Assembly (NCBI RefSeq): GCF_023534745.1
Contig: NZ_JAMHJQ010000010.1
Location: forward strand, 248,001 to 312,000
DNA length: 64,000 nucleotides
Reading direction: 5' to 3'
Source of the DNA: Streptomyces sp. 35G-GA-8
GTDB taxonomy: Bacteria; Actinomycetota; Actinomycetes; Streptomycetales; Streptomycetaceae
How positions within the stretch are numbered: the stretch's first letter is position 1; each line of letters opens with the position of its first letter. The notes below the pieces were generated by a model that was not told the DNA's origin, did no database searches, and saw only the letters and a program-made list of their open reading frames with translations. The translations under genes and the position numbers were made by a program. Shown one piece after another: positions 42,080 through 50,718 of this stretch.

Positions 42080-42922
42080 ATGAGCAAGGTCATCTTCGTC
42101 ACCGGCGCCGGACGCGGCCTGGGCACCCATATCGCCCGCGCGGCCCTTGACGCCGGCCACCAGGTCGTGGCCACCGCCCGCGACCCGCGGAAGGTCCTCG
42201 ACGCCCTCGGCAGCGAGCGGGGCAAACTGCTGGCCCTGGCTCTGGACATCACCAGCCCGGACGCCGCCCGCGCCGCGGTCCAGGCCGCCATGGACACATT
42301 CGGCCGGATCGACGTACTGATCAATAACGCCGCCACCTTCCAGGCCGGGTATTTCGAGGAGATCTCCGACGCCCAGATGCGGGCGCAGATCGAGACGAAT
42401 CTGTTCGGGCCGATGAACGTCACCCGCGCCGTCCTGCCCGTCATGCGCTCCCGGCGCGCCGGGCACGTCGTCACGATCTCCTCGCTGGCCGGTGTGATCG
42501 GCCAGGAGTTCTGTGTCGCCTACGCCGCCTCGAAGTTCGGCGTCGAGGGCTGGATGGAGTCGCTGCGCTTCGACCTGGAGCCCTATGGCATCGAGACGAC
42601 GATCGTCGAGCCCGGCTTCTTCCGCACCGAGCTCCTGGTGGACGCCTCCACCAGCTGGGCAGAGGACTCGATCGAGGACTACGCCCAGCGCACGGCGGAG
42701 ACGAAGAAGATGTGGCAGTCGATGAACGGTCGGCAGGCCGGTGACCCGGCCGGGCTCGCCGGCGCCCTGCTGAAGGTCATCGACCTGGAGACCCCGCCGC
42801 TGCGGTTCGTCGCCGGTGACGACGCCGTTCCCGCCGTCGAGGCCAAGGGCAAGGAGATCATCGACCAGGCCGCGGCCTCGCGCACCCTGGGCACCGGCCT
42901 CTCCCACGCCGACGCGGCCTGA
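42080..42922 (+). CDS. short-chain dehydrogenase/reductase
   Basis: This 280-residue SDR has TGAGRGLG (residues 8-15), NNAATF in place of NNAG, the catalytic Ser in ISSLAG and the YAASK pair. ATARDPRK after strand two suggests NADPH. The length and C-terminal region (TRTELL, later DLETPPLRFVAGDDA) match the NAD(P)-dependent oxidoreductases usually paired with MmyB-like regulators. It starts 152 bp before a cupin gene transcribed the same way. Confidence 0.9.
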   Translation: MSKVIFVTGAGRGLGTHIARAALDAGHQVVATARDPRKVLDALGSERGKLLALALDITSPDAARAAVQAAMDTFGRIDVLINNAATFQAGYFEEISDAQMRAQIETNLFGPMNVTRAVLPVMRSRRAGHVVTISSLAGVIGQEFCVAYAASKFGVEGWMESLRFDLEPYGIETTIVEPGFFRTELLVDASTSWAEDSIEDYAQRTAETKKMWQSMNGRQAGDPAGLAGALLKVIDLETPPLRFVAGDDAVPAVEAKGKEIIDQAAASRTLGTGLSHADAA

Positions 42923-43074
42923 GCCGGACGGCCGGGGCACCCGATGGCCGCAGCAGACGCAAGGTCGCGCGCGGTGCCGTCGGACCGTCCACCGAAACTC
43001 CCGCAATCCGCCGTCATCGCCTACGGCACCCCACCCCCGTAAAGCACCCACGCACAGTTCAAGGAGATCCCCGC

Positions 43075-43494
43075 ATGGAGTTCGTCAAGCCCCGGCCCAC
43101 GGGCAAGGGACCTCAGGACTGGTTCAACGGCGACGTCTGGTTCGACGTCATCCACGCCGGCCAGGAGCCGTCCCGCATCCGCGCCAACATGGTGCGCTTC
43201 GCCCCCGCCGCCCGCACCGCCTGGCACCATCACGCCGTCGGACAGACCCTCCATGTCGTCGCCGGCATCGCGCTGATCGGCACCCGCGACGGTGTCGTAT
43301 ACGAGGCGCACCCCGGGGAGACCGTGACCTGCCCGCCCGGCGAGGACCACTGGCACGGCGCCACCGCCGACCGGTTCATGCAGCACCTCGCTCTGTGGGA
43401 CGGCACCGCGCCTGACGACGACCGGCCCGAGACCACCTGGCTGGAGCACGTCACCGACGAGCAGTACAACGCCCCGCGCACTCGCGGCCACTGA
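43075..43494 (+). CDS. single-domain cupin protein
   Basis: This 139-residue protein has the two cupin metal motifs: WHHHAVGQTLHVVAG (first His pair and Gln in place of Glu) and HPGETVTCPPGEDHWHGA (second). It would bind one metal in a small beta-barrel and act as an isomerase, oxygenase or quencher in the same pathway as the SDR upstream. AAGGAGA lies 8 bases before the ATG. Confidence 0.87.
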   Translation: MEFVKPRPTGKGPQDWFNGDVWFDVIHAGQEPSRIRANMVRFAPAARTAWHHHAVGQTLHVVAGIALIGTRDGVVYEAHPGETVTCPPGEDHWHGATADRFMQHLALWDGTAPDDDRPETTWLEHVTDEQYNAPRTRGH

Positions 43495-43521
43495 CCGCCC
43501 GCCAGGTCCCCGTACCCCAGC

Positions 43522-43650
43522 CCGGGCCCCGGACAGATCGTGGTGCGCGCCCACGCGGTAGCCCTCGACAACGCCGACGCCTCCAGGCTCGCCAACTCCG
43601 CCGACGAATATCTCGCGGTCTCCCCCACCATGCGACGCGCGAGGCTCTAG
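43522..43650 (+). pseudogene. 5' fragment of a quinone oxidoreductase (MDR) gene
   Basis: Without a start codon, the frame reads PGPGQIVVRAHAVALDNADA then SADEYLA and stops at TAG 43648. This matches residues about 25-60 of NADPH:quinone reductase-like proteins (PGPGQVVVRV-type strand). A further match (VPVPQPGP) just upstream is in another frame. The catalytic core is missing, so it is a relic of a gene that followed the cupin. Confidence 0.6.
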
Positions 43651-44043
43651 GAGCAATGCCACCGGTTCCCCGGTGAACAGTTGGGGCTTTCCCGGCCGCT
43701 TCCCGCACGACGAGACAGACCCAGTTCGTCGTCGGGTTGCGGCTCCTGCGCGTGATCATCCGGCCGCCGGAGAGGCGTCGCAGGTGTCCCGACGCCGCTC
43801 CCCCGCCAACGCGCGGGAGCCAGTGGCCGACTGGTGACAGTTCCCGCACGTAACTGGCACGCGCCGCCGCAACCCGCGCCTCGGGCCGGGCCGTCCTTGT
43901 GGTTGTCCGGGCCGGCGGCCGGGTTCGCGGCGGCCTTTCCGGAGTCGCCGTACCGCCGACCAGGCCGACCCACTCCCCTGTCCCATCCCATGACGAACAC
44001 GCACTCCCCGGTTTCAGCTCAAGGACCAATTGGAGGACCCATC
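43651..44043. other. region without a recognised gene
   Basis: About 390 bases between the quinone oxidoreductase relic and the lipoprotein gene. Open frames on both strands lack family resemblance. The last 40 bases hold the AATTGGAGG ribosome site for the next gene. Confidence 0.4.
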
Positions 44044-44532
44044 GTGAAGCGTTCAACTCTGGCTGTGGTCTGCCTCGTGCTCTTGGCTCCCATGGCGGCG
44101 GCCTGTGGCTCCAACACGGACACGCAGGCCCCCGACGACCGTTCTCCCCGTGCCTCGGCGAGCGGAGAGCCCAATGCCGCGGCGCCGGCCAAGAAGGTCG
44201 ACGCGTGCGCTCTGCTCAAGCCCGAGGAAGTCACGCCGATCATCGGCGAGAACGACGGCGGCAGACCCGATGCCGGGGTCGGGGAGAGCGTGTGTCTGTG
44301 GGAGAACCCCGACACCTACCACTCCATCACCCTGAGCATCGGCTCGCCCGGTACAGCCGTCCCCGGGCAGTCGTCCTCCGGCCCCGACGGAATCAGCTTC
44401 GGGTCCGGCAACATGGCGGAGTTCATCATCGATGACCGTGCCTGCACGCTCCAGGTCGTCACCAGCGTTACGGACGACTCCGACCGTCCGACCACGACCA
44501 GGCTCGTCGGACTCATCCGCCCACGGCTCTGA
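44044..44532 (+). CDS. DUF3558-type lipoprotein
   Basis: This 162-residue protein has a signal peptide (STLAVVCLVLLAPMAAAC) with a lipobox Cys at about residue 21, a polar linker, and a DUF3558-like domain starting DACALLKPEEVTPIIGE with a later VCLWEN. These lipid-anchored proteins are common in actinomycetes and of unknown function. The start is the GTG at 44044 after GGAGG; upstream readings are not coding. Confidence 0.83.
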   Translation: MKRSTLAVVCLVLLAPMAAACGSNTDTQAPDDRSPRASASGEPNAAAPAKKVDACALLKPEEVTPIIGENDGGRPDAGVGESVCLWENPDTYHSITLSIGSPGTAVPGQSSSGPDGISFGSGNMAEFIIDDRACTLQVVTSVTDDSDRPTTTRLVGLIRPRL

Positions 44533-44758
44533 ACGAGCCGCAGGGCCACTTCCATGCTGCGGCCCACAGGAGGATGAGGCGGGCCGACGCGGCGGCCCGC
44601 CTCATCACAACGTGATCCCGGACAGGCCGGCCGGGAGACTGGTCAGCGGTCTGATCGGGGTGGCCGGTGGAGCGGAGGTCGCAGTCGTCTCCTCGCTCCG
44701 CCGGCCATCCGCTCACGCGGAGAGCACAGCACCGGCGGGCAATGGGAATGAACAGCGT

Positions 44759-45682
44759 ATGAGACCTATCCGTAGACGTGGCATCCTCACCTCCGTGGCC
44801 GCCGCAGCCGTCGGTCTGCCGGTCCTCGACAACCTTGCCGGGAATGGAAGTACCGCGGCCGAGGCCGCGGTCGCCGACGAGTTCGCCAAGAACAGCGAGC
44901 TGTACAGCAGCGCCAAGTTCAAGGACAGCGAAGGCGTCGACTGGGTGCGGCGCTTCCGCTGCGGCGCGCGGACCGAGCTCCTCGACAACGCGAGCGGGAC
45001 GAGCGAACCCGTCCGCAGTACGGCGGTCGTCGCCCCGCACGGTGGTGGCATCGAGGCGGGCACCAGCGAACTGTGCCTCGCCATCGCGGGCTACTCGCTC
45101 ACCGGGGCTGGTACCACCCTGCCGGCTCCGCTGGCGGGAGTGCCGCAGCGGGACTACTGGATGTTCGAGGCGCTGACCTCCGCCCCAGGGCTTCATGTCA
45201 CCTCGACCGGCTGTGACGACCCGGCGGCCCTGGCCGTGTGCGGCAACAATCTGTACGCGGTCTCCCTGCACGGCTTCGCCCCGGACGCCGGCCCGGCCAG
45301 GCAGATTCTCATCGGCGGCGCGGACCAGCGGCTGATGCGCAACCTGAAGGACGCCTTCGCCAAGTACGGACTCAGGTCCGGAAACACCGACCCCGCCCTG
45401 GACGTAACAGTGACCCTCGCGGCCCCCGGCACCCCGCTGAACGGCGACGACCCGAGGAACATCGTCAACCGCACCCGGACCGGAGGTGGGGCGCAGCTGG
45501 AGATTTCGACCGAACTGCGCAGGGCGATGTTCGGGAACTTCGACGGGGCCGTCACCCGCAGGCAGACCGCGGGCGTGGGCACCGCCCACCAGGAGCACTT
45601 CTGGAACGGCTTCGTCAACGCTGTACGCGAAGCTGTCGACCGGCATGAACGCGGCCTTGACGCCCTGGCAGCGGGCGCGTAA
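44759..45682 (+). CDS. poly-gamma-glutamate hydrolase family protein, secreted
   Basis: This 307-residue protein has an N-terminal PIRRRGILTSVAAAAVG segment suggesting Tat export. The catalytic domain has VVAPHGGGIEAGTSEL (zinc-binding His and Glu) and a later YAVSLHGF, the two signature blocks of the PghP-like family first described from Bacillus phage. It would cut gamma-glutamyl polymers outside the cell. The ribosome site is weak (GGGAATGAAC). A perfect hairpin terminator follows. Confidence 0.8.
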   Translation: MRPIRRRGILTSVAAAAVGLPVLDNLAGNGSTAAEAAVADEFAKNSELYSSAKFKDSEGVDWVRRFRCGARTELLDNASGTSEPVRSTAVVAPHGGGIEAGTSELCLAIAGYSLTGAGTTLPAPLAGVPQRDYWMFEALTSAPGLHVTSTGCDDPAALAVCGNNLYAVSLHGFAPDAGPARQILIGGADQRLMRNLKDAFAKYGLRSGNTDPALDVTVTLAAPGTPLNGDDPRNIVNRTRTGGGAQLEISTELRRAMFGNFDGAVTRRQTAGVGTAHQEHFWNGFVNAVREAVDRHERGLDALAAGA

Positions 45683-45705
45683 GTATCGCGGACCTGGATC
45701 TGCCC

Positions 45706-45743
45706 CCCGTGTGGTGCGTTCCTGGACAACTCCACCACACGGG
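45706..45743 (+). terminator. hairpin after the poly-gamma-glutamate hydrolase gene
   Basis: A perfect 11-bp stem (45706-45716 with 45733-45743) and a 16-base loop lie 23 bases after the stop codon. Confidence 0.65.
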
Positions 45744-45856
45744 AGGTCTTCGTCCTGGTCAAGCCAGGCCAATGCCAACAACGCCCGCTGTCAACAGGGC
45801 TAGGGCGTGTCCGGCGGACCATGTGACGGTCGGGTTCTTGGCTCGTTGTTCTTGGC

Positions 45857-46725
45857 ATGGGGCGGGGTGACCTGACGAACGCGGAGTGGGTCCGACTGGA
45901 GCCGCACCTGCCTTCGTCGGGAGGACGCGGCGGACGTTGGAACAACCACCGGACAGTGATCAACGGGATCCTGTTCCGGGCCCGGACCGGCATTCCGTGG
46001 CGTGATCTGCCCGAGCGGTTCGGCAGTTGGTAGACCGTCTATGAGAGGCACCGGCGCTGGTCGGTGGACGGCACGTGGGACAGGGTCCTGTGTGCTGTCC
46101 AGGCCGACGCCGATCTGGCCAGCCGCATGGACTGGAGCATGGTCGGCGTGGATTCGACGTCATGCCGTGCTCATCAGCACGCTGCTGGCGCCCGCAAAAA
46201 CATTCCGCGCGTCCCGAAAAAAGGACGACGCCCCGGAACCATCGCCCTGACGAGGGACTTGGACGGTCCCGGGGCGGTCTGACCTGCAAGATCCACCTCG
46301 CCGGTGAAGGCGGATGCCGCCCCCTGGCGCTCGTGGTCACCCCCGGTCAGCAGGGCGACGCTCCCCAGATGATCGAGGTCTTCGAACGCATCCGTGTCCC
46401 CCGCCCACAGGGCGGACGCCCGCGCACGCGACCGGACCACCTCAGCGGCGACAAGGCATACAGTTCCCGCCGTAACCGCCGCTATCTGCGAAGACGTCAG
46501 ATCAAGCACACGATTCCGGAGCCCAAGGACCAGCGGGCCCATCGCAAACGGCGTGGCAGCAGGGGCGGCCGACCTGCCGGTTTCGACAACGAGATCTACA
46601 AGCGTCGCAACGAGGTTGAGCGGACGATCAACCGGCTCAAGACCTTTCGTGCCGTAGCCACCCGCTACGACAAGAGGGCCTACGTCTTCCACGGCACCGT
46701 CACCGTCGCCTCGATCAGCCTGTAG
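45857..46725 (+). pseudogene. IS5 family transposase, disrupted
   Basis: The first frame reads MGRGDLTNAEWVRLEPHLP and on to DLPERFGSW, then an in-frame TAG at 46031 where relatives have WKTVYERHRRW. The same frame resumes to 46282 with VGVDSTSCRAHQHAAGARK (first catalytic Asp). The rest (GLGRSRGGLTCKIHLAGEGG, later DKAYSSRRNRRYLRRR and NEVERTINRLK) lies in the -1 frame, joined near an A6 run at 46217-46222. That shift could be programmed, as in some IS5 groups, or fixed. A TAG at 46723 replaces the usual Trp near the C-terminus. It is certainly inactive as it stands. Confidence 0.88.
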
Positions 46726-46748
46726 CTTCGCGAGGGGAAGCAGACGGC

Positions 46749-47144
46749 CTAATTGGTGAAGGGGTCTTCCAGCGTCGGGATGCACGGGGACAGTAGAGCT
46801 TCCGTGTGTTGGGTGACCGTGCCCCGAGCGAGCCTGAGCACGCGTACCTCGTTCGCATGGGCCGGGTCCTCGTCATCGCGAATATGCAGGAGGCCGTAGG
46901 AGCCAGGAGCAACCTTCGCAACATGCTCGAACAGACCGGCGACATCAGGCGACGAGCGGTGATTGGAATGGCCGCCCAGATGGATGAACGGCTCGCCGTT
47001 CATCCACCTGAGGTCAAGGAGGTAGGGACTGGCCATCTGGGCAATGCGAAGCCGAAGCTCATCCACGACCTGCCGCAGTCGGACGTCATCGTCGTCATCA
47101 ACCGCGGTCTCCCTGACCGTGATCCAGCCGTGGTACTCGAACAC
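46749..47144 (-). CDS. Imm7-type immunity protein
   Basis: This 131-residue protein begins MFEYHGWITVRETA and contains SPYLLDLRWMNGEPFIHLGG and SYGLLHIRDDEDP, which I recognise as the Imm7 family that protects against polymorphic-toxin partners. It is acidic and cytoplasmic. No toxin gene is nearby: it lies between a dead transposase (23 bp away, convergent) and the right end of the same IS element. The reading frame is intact, implying recent acquisition or selection. Confidence 0.72.
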   Translation of the reverse strand: MFEYHGWITVRETAVDDDDDVRLRQVVDELRLRIAQMASPYLLDLRWMNGEPFIHLGGHSNHRSSPDVAGLFEHVAKVAPGSYGLLHIRDDEDPAHANEVRVLRLARGTVTQHTEALLSPCIPTLEDPFTN

Positions 47145-47215
47145 ACCGCGATCCTAATGAGGCAAGCTGCGTCTCAACAGCCCTGACCACGGCATGATCC
47201 GCCGGACAGGCCCTA

Positions 47216-47390
47216 GGCCCTGTCTGACAAATCCCGCCTGGCTCGCGACGCCTGGCAGGCGCGCTCGCTGCGTTGTCGGGTCACCCCAGTACGTCCAGTA
47301 CTGGGGAGACCCTCCGCCTTGCGATCGCACGCACCAGACGCCGCGAGCCCCGCCCTCCGGGCGGACGGCGCTATTTGTCAGACAGGGCCC
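47216..47390. mobile_element. MITE-like element of about 175 bp
   Basis: Terminal inverted repeats GGCCCTGTCTGACAAAT (47216-47232) and its complement (47374-47390) flank a non-coding core with a central palindrome CCCCAGTAC...GTACTGGGG near 47283-47305. No transposase is encoded. It abuts the right end of the IS5 element; its other end overlaps the last codons of the MetE-like gene. Confidence 0.75.
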
Positions 47391-48462
47391 AGTCGCCCGA
47401 TGTGAGAAGCTCGGCGGCCTTTGCCGTGCCCTCGACGCGAGCGCGGATCTTGGCGAACGCCACCTGGCGTGAGGTGGATTGGTCATCCGCGAACGGCGCG
47501 AAGCCCGCGTCATCGCAGGTCCCCAGCTGATCCACCGGGATGTGACGAGCGGCCCGCAGCACCCGGTCGCGGACTTCGTCCGCGGTCTCGACGCGCGGGT
47601 CGACCGGATCGATCACGCCGACGAAGACCCTGATGCCAGGACGCAACTGGTCGGCGATGATGCCCAGGACCCGGTCCGGATCGGCCTCGCCGGCCAGCTG
47701 GAGATAGAAGTTACCCGCCGTCAGGCGGAAGAGCTGGGGCAGCAGCTCCGCGTAGTCGACATCGAGGCTGTGCGTGGAGTCCTGATCGGCGCCGGGCCCG
47801 CTGTAGACACCGATCCGGGCCCGCTCGCTCTCGGTGAAGCGGGCCAGCACCTGGTTGTTCAGGTCGATGAAGTCGTTCAGCACACCCCCGCTGGGGTCCA
47901 GCTTGAGGGAGAGACGGGCTTCCTCGAAGTCGAGTTGAACGACGTGGGCACCCGCGTCCAGACAGCCGCGGATCTCCGTCTCCGACGCGTCGACCAGCTG
48001 CTGGAGGAATTCCTCACGCGGATACCCCTCGATCCCGCCGTGTGGGTAGAGCAGGCTCAGCGCGGACGGCGCGACGACGGACTGCTTCACCGGCGCACTG
48101 GCGCGTTGCTTCGCGACTCGCAGGTACTCCTCGGCGTTCGTCTTGTACCGGAAGGGTCCGGCCGTCAGGACGGGCAGCTGCCGTTGGTGTCCGTCGGCGA
48201 AAGGGATGACTACGCCCTCGGGTGCCAGGCCGCTGGTCATGCCGGCGATGGGGTAGGTAAGGAAGCTGGGCTTGATCTGCTCGCCGTCTGTCACAACGGG
48301 CGACCCGGCCGCCTCCAGCGATTGGATGGTCTCAGTCACGGCCCGATCCTGGATGTCCGCGAAAGCAGTCGCATCCAGGTCTCCGGCCTGGAACGCTGCC
48401 ATTGCTCCGAGAAGTTCGGGAGTCCGCGGAATACTGCCGATGGGTTCGGTGGGGATGATCAT
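47371..48462 (-). CDS. MetE-like methyltransferase (cobalamin-independent methionine synthase family, C-terminal type)
   Basis: This 363-residue protein resembles the short, single-barrel MetE-like proteins: IPTEPIGSIPRTPEL at the N-terminus, VVTDGEQIKPSF, VVQLDFEEARLSLKLD (metal/folate region) and LGTCDDAGFAPF near the end, the last carrying a zinc-ligand Cys. It probably transfers a methyl group to homocysteine or a thiol. The last five codons and the TAG stop come from the adjacent MITE. The ATG at 48462 lies opposite a GNAT gene. Confidence 0.82.
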   Translation of the reverse strand: MIIPTEPIGSIPRTPELLGAMAAFQAGDLDATAFADIQDRAVTETIQSLEAAGSPVVTDGEQIKPSFLTYPIAGMTSGLAPEGVVIPFADGHQRQLPVLTAGPFRYKTNAEEYLRVAKQRASAPVKQSVVAPSALSLLYPHGGIEGYPREEFLQQLVDASETEIRGCLDAGAHVVQLDFEEARLSLKLDPSGGVLNDFIDLNNQVLARFTESERARIGVYSGPGADQDSTHSLDVDYAELLPQLFRLTAGNFYLQLAGEADPDRVLGIIADQLRPGIRVFVGVIDPVDPRVETADEVRDRVLRAARHIPVDQLGTCDDAGFAPFADDQSTSRQVAFAKIRARVEGTAKAAELLTSGDWALSDK

Positions 48463-48635
48463 GGTGGCAGCGTAGGAAGCATCCCCCCGCACATTGCCCG
48501 GAACACACCGCATCCATCCTCTTGGGGCATAAACGACACGTTGTGTTGACCTGCCCCAGGCCTCTTCTCTTCGGCCGGCCATCGCTGTGTCTTATTCGTT
48601 TGCCACCGGCCGGCTCGGTCGGATAGGAAGCTCGC

Positions 48636-49178
48636 ATGCTAAGGGGCAGCAAGGTCGGGCTCAGGGCCCGGCACGAGGATGACATCCCGATCCTGCGGGC
48701 CGAGCTCTACGACGACGTGGTCAACGCCTCGCGGGCTGAGGGCCGGCCATGGCGGCCGATCACGCCCGGCTCGCAGGACTCGCGGCTCGTCGTGGACGAC
48801 ACGGAGCAGGGGCACGTCCCGTTCTCCGTGGTGGAGCTGGACGGCGGCGCCCTGGTCGGCACCGCGACGCTGTGGGGCATCGACAACCACAACCGATTCG
48901 CGCACATCGGATTGGGCCTGCTGCCGTCCTCCCGCGGCAAGGGCTACGGAACCGACGTGGTCGCGGTGCTGTGCCACTACGGCTTCGTCGTACGCGGCCT
49001 GCAACGGCTGCAGATCGAGACGCTGGCGGACAACGCCGCGATGCTGCGCTCCGCCGAGCGCAACGGCTTCGTCCGTGAGGGCGTGCTGCGCTCCTCGGCC
49101 TGGGTGATGGGCGAGTTCCTGGACGAGGTACTGCTCGGCCTCCTCGTCCACGACTGGAAGCCGGCCCCGGGAGTCTAG
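48636..49178 (+). CDS. GNAT family N-acetyltransferase (RimJ/RimL-like)
   Basis: This 180-residue protein has the acetyl-CoA pyrophosphate loop LGLLPSSRGKGYG and the RimL-like QIETLADNAAMLRSAERNGF segment. It acetylates an amine of a protein or small molecule; the substrate is unknown. It is divergent from the MetE-like gene. The IS5 relic begins just after its stop. Confidence 0.87.
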   Translation: MLRGSKVGLRARHEDDIPILRAELYDDVVNASRAEGRPWRPITPGSQDSRLVVDDTEQGHVPFSVVELDGGALVGTATLWGIDNHNRFAHIGLGLLPSSRGKGYGTDVVAVLCHYGFVVRGLQRLQIETLADNAAMLRSAERNGFVREGVLRSSAWVMGEFLDEVLLGLLVHDWKPAPGV

Positions 49179-49182
49179 GTCC

Positions 49183-49610
49183 TGTCCGGCCGTTCTTCGG
49201 TGGTGGATCATGGTCGGGTGATACGTCGACGCGAGCTGTCCGATGCCGAGTAGGTGTTTGTCCAACCACTGCTGCCCGAGTCGTTGCGGAGCCGGAAGCG
49301 GCTGAACGATCGCACCGTGCTCAACGGGATCGTGCGGTAGTTCCGTCCTGGGACTGCTTGGCGGGATGTGTCTGAGCGGTACGGTCTTGAGTGACGCCGC
49401 ACACCCGCTTCCGCCGGTGGGCGATGCACGGCACTTCCGGCAGATGCTCCGGGCCTCCCATGCCGGGCTGACGCAACGGGCGAGATCGACTGGGCGGTGT
49501 CGGTCGGCTCCATCGTCGTACGCGCTCACCAGCGTGCCGTCGGAGCCCGAGAAGGGGGCTCCGCATCTCCGCACTCGGACGCTCCCGGACTGCGTGACCA
49601 GCGAGACGTC
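49183..49610 (+). pseudogene. second IS5 family transposase relic
   Basis: From GTG 49219 the frame reads IRRRELSDAE, then TAG in place of Trp, VFVQPLLPESLRSRKRLNDR, a second TAG at 49338 and FRPGTAWRDV. A further stop and shift follow, and then GEIDWAVSVGSIVVRAHQRA with the expected catalytic Asp region (SVDST in relatives) changed to SVGSI, and SPHSDAPGLRDQ. The C-terminal half is missing. This is a different IS5 lineage from the copy at 45857. Confidence 0.8.
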
Positions 49611-49612
49611 TC

Positions 49613-50221
49613 ATGTCGCGCTTGCGTCAAGCGATCGGCGATCCGTTGGCCCATCCGTTCGGGACCGGAGTCGTGGACCTGCTAGCCGGGGCAAGACAGT
49701 GGGCCGATATTCAGCACCTTGGGCGCCAATGGGCTGGCATCATTCAAGCCGTGGGCTCCCAGCATGTACGTTTCGAGCGGTTCAGAGATCCTGGCGGCAG
49801 GTTGTGGCGTTACGGCGGCCAGGTCCTGGTGCGATGCCCTCGGTGTGCGGGGTGCGCGACGGTGACCCGCCCGATGGCCGACGGGCACATATATGTCGGT
49901 GACGCGAGGCTCGTCTGTTCGCGCTGTGGCTATACACGCCAACGCGAGGTCCGGGGCCAGGAGATGGGAAGCCCCATCGACCCGATCTTCAGGCTGCCGT
50001 TGTGGTTGCAGGCTTCCTGTCGTGGGCGGACGCTATGGGCCTACAACGCGGAGCATCTCGCCGTGCTCGTGGGATACGTCGGTGCCGGCCTGCGCGAGGG
50101 GACGCCTGCACCGAGTGCGTACACAATGATCGAGATTCTGCCGCGATGGATGAAGCTCGCCAGACATCGCGGTGAGGTGCTGCGGATCCTCGACCGCCTT
50201 CAGCGGACTCTGCCGGAGTGA
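49613..50221 (+). CDS. zinc-ribbon-containing protein of unknown function
   Basis: This 202-residue protein has two CxxC pairs about 27 residues apart (CPRCAGC and CSRCGY), a zinc ribbon, followed by DPIFRLPLWLQASCRG and WAYNAEHLAVLVGYVGAGLRE. Relatives occur widely as hypothetical proteins in Streptomyces. The first 30 residues directly follow transposase debris and lack a ribosome site, so the native start may be further in (for example near 49760) or the N-terminus may be rebuilt by the insertion. Confidence 0.65.
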   Translation: MSRLRQAIGDPLAHPFGTGVVDLLAGARQWADIQHLGRQWAGIIQAVGSQHVRFERFRDPGGRLWRYGGQVLVRCPRCAGCATVTRPMADGHIYVGDARLVCSRCGYTRQREVRGQEMGSPIDPIFRLPLWLQASCRGRTLWAYNAEHLAVLVGYVGAGLREGTPAPSAYTMIEILPRWMKLARHRGEVLRILDRLQRTLPE

Positions 50222-50239
50222 ACCAGTGTCCCGGGTTCT

Positions 50240-50664
50240 TGACGGCTCTCGACCACGACACGGCTGCGACCGGAAGCCCGGGTCACCGAGGCGGCGCCGG
50301 CGTGTGCCTTCGAGGCCCGGGCGTCAGCGAACCACTGCCGGTCGCCGCAGACCTCGGCCAGGACACGGGCTCCGGGCATCATCGACAGTCCGGCGAAGCT
50401 GGTGATGATCTCTGCATCGTGGTGGGTGAGGCACGCTTCCTCGGTACCCCTCGTGAGGTCGTCGACGCTCCAGCAGGTGTCGTCGAGCTGCTGGAGGAGC
50501 GCCTGGGCCTGCCTGCCCATGACCTTCTCGACCTTCGGCAGCTGGTGCAGGCACTCCCTGCGGAAGATCTCCCGGAACTGTTTCGACCTCGGTGTCGATC
50601 CCGCGCCGGAGCCGTCCGACGCGGTTGAGCAGAGCGCGCAGTTGGCTGGTGTTCCGACTTGGAC
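50240..50664 (-). pseudogene. IS110 family transposase relic
   Basis: On the minus strand, QLRALLNRVGRLRRGIDTEV is followed after a frameshift by FREIFRRECLHQLPKVEKVM and then HHDAEIITSFAGLSMMPGAR and ADARASKAHAGAASVTRASG, the C-terminal transposase_20 domain of IS110 elements. The N-terminal DEDD nuclease part and the extreme C-terminus are missing. Confidence 0.8.
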
Positions 50665-50718
50665 GTCCTCTGAGGCAGGTTTGACTCGTAGTTCACCGCA
50701 GCGTCGCGCGTGTGCTGG

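Larger units (their letters stand above)
45800..47216. mobile_element. IS5-family element (about 1.4 kb) carrying an Imm7 passenger gene
   Basis: The left end CTAGGGCGTGTCCGGCGGAC (from 45800) and the right end (47193-47216) are inverted repeats of about 24 bp with roughly two mismatches, each bounded by CTAG. Inside are a dead IS5-type transposase (45857-46725) and a convergent immunity gene (46749-47144). At about 1.4 kb the element is some 500 bp longer than usual for the family; the extra length is the passenger gene. Confidence 0.7.

Noticed and set aside
46217-46222. Canonical programmed -1 frameshift signal in the IS5 transposase
   Set aside because: The A6G run is out of phase with the X-XXY-YYZ pattern for the upstream frame, so a fixed indel is as likely; an upstream TAG inactivates the gene in any case.
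47193-47480. Short open frame inside the MITE-like element
   Set aside because: It spans both inverted repeats and the central palindrome and resembles no protein; its length is explained by the GC bias of the element.
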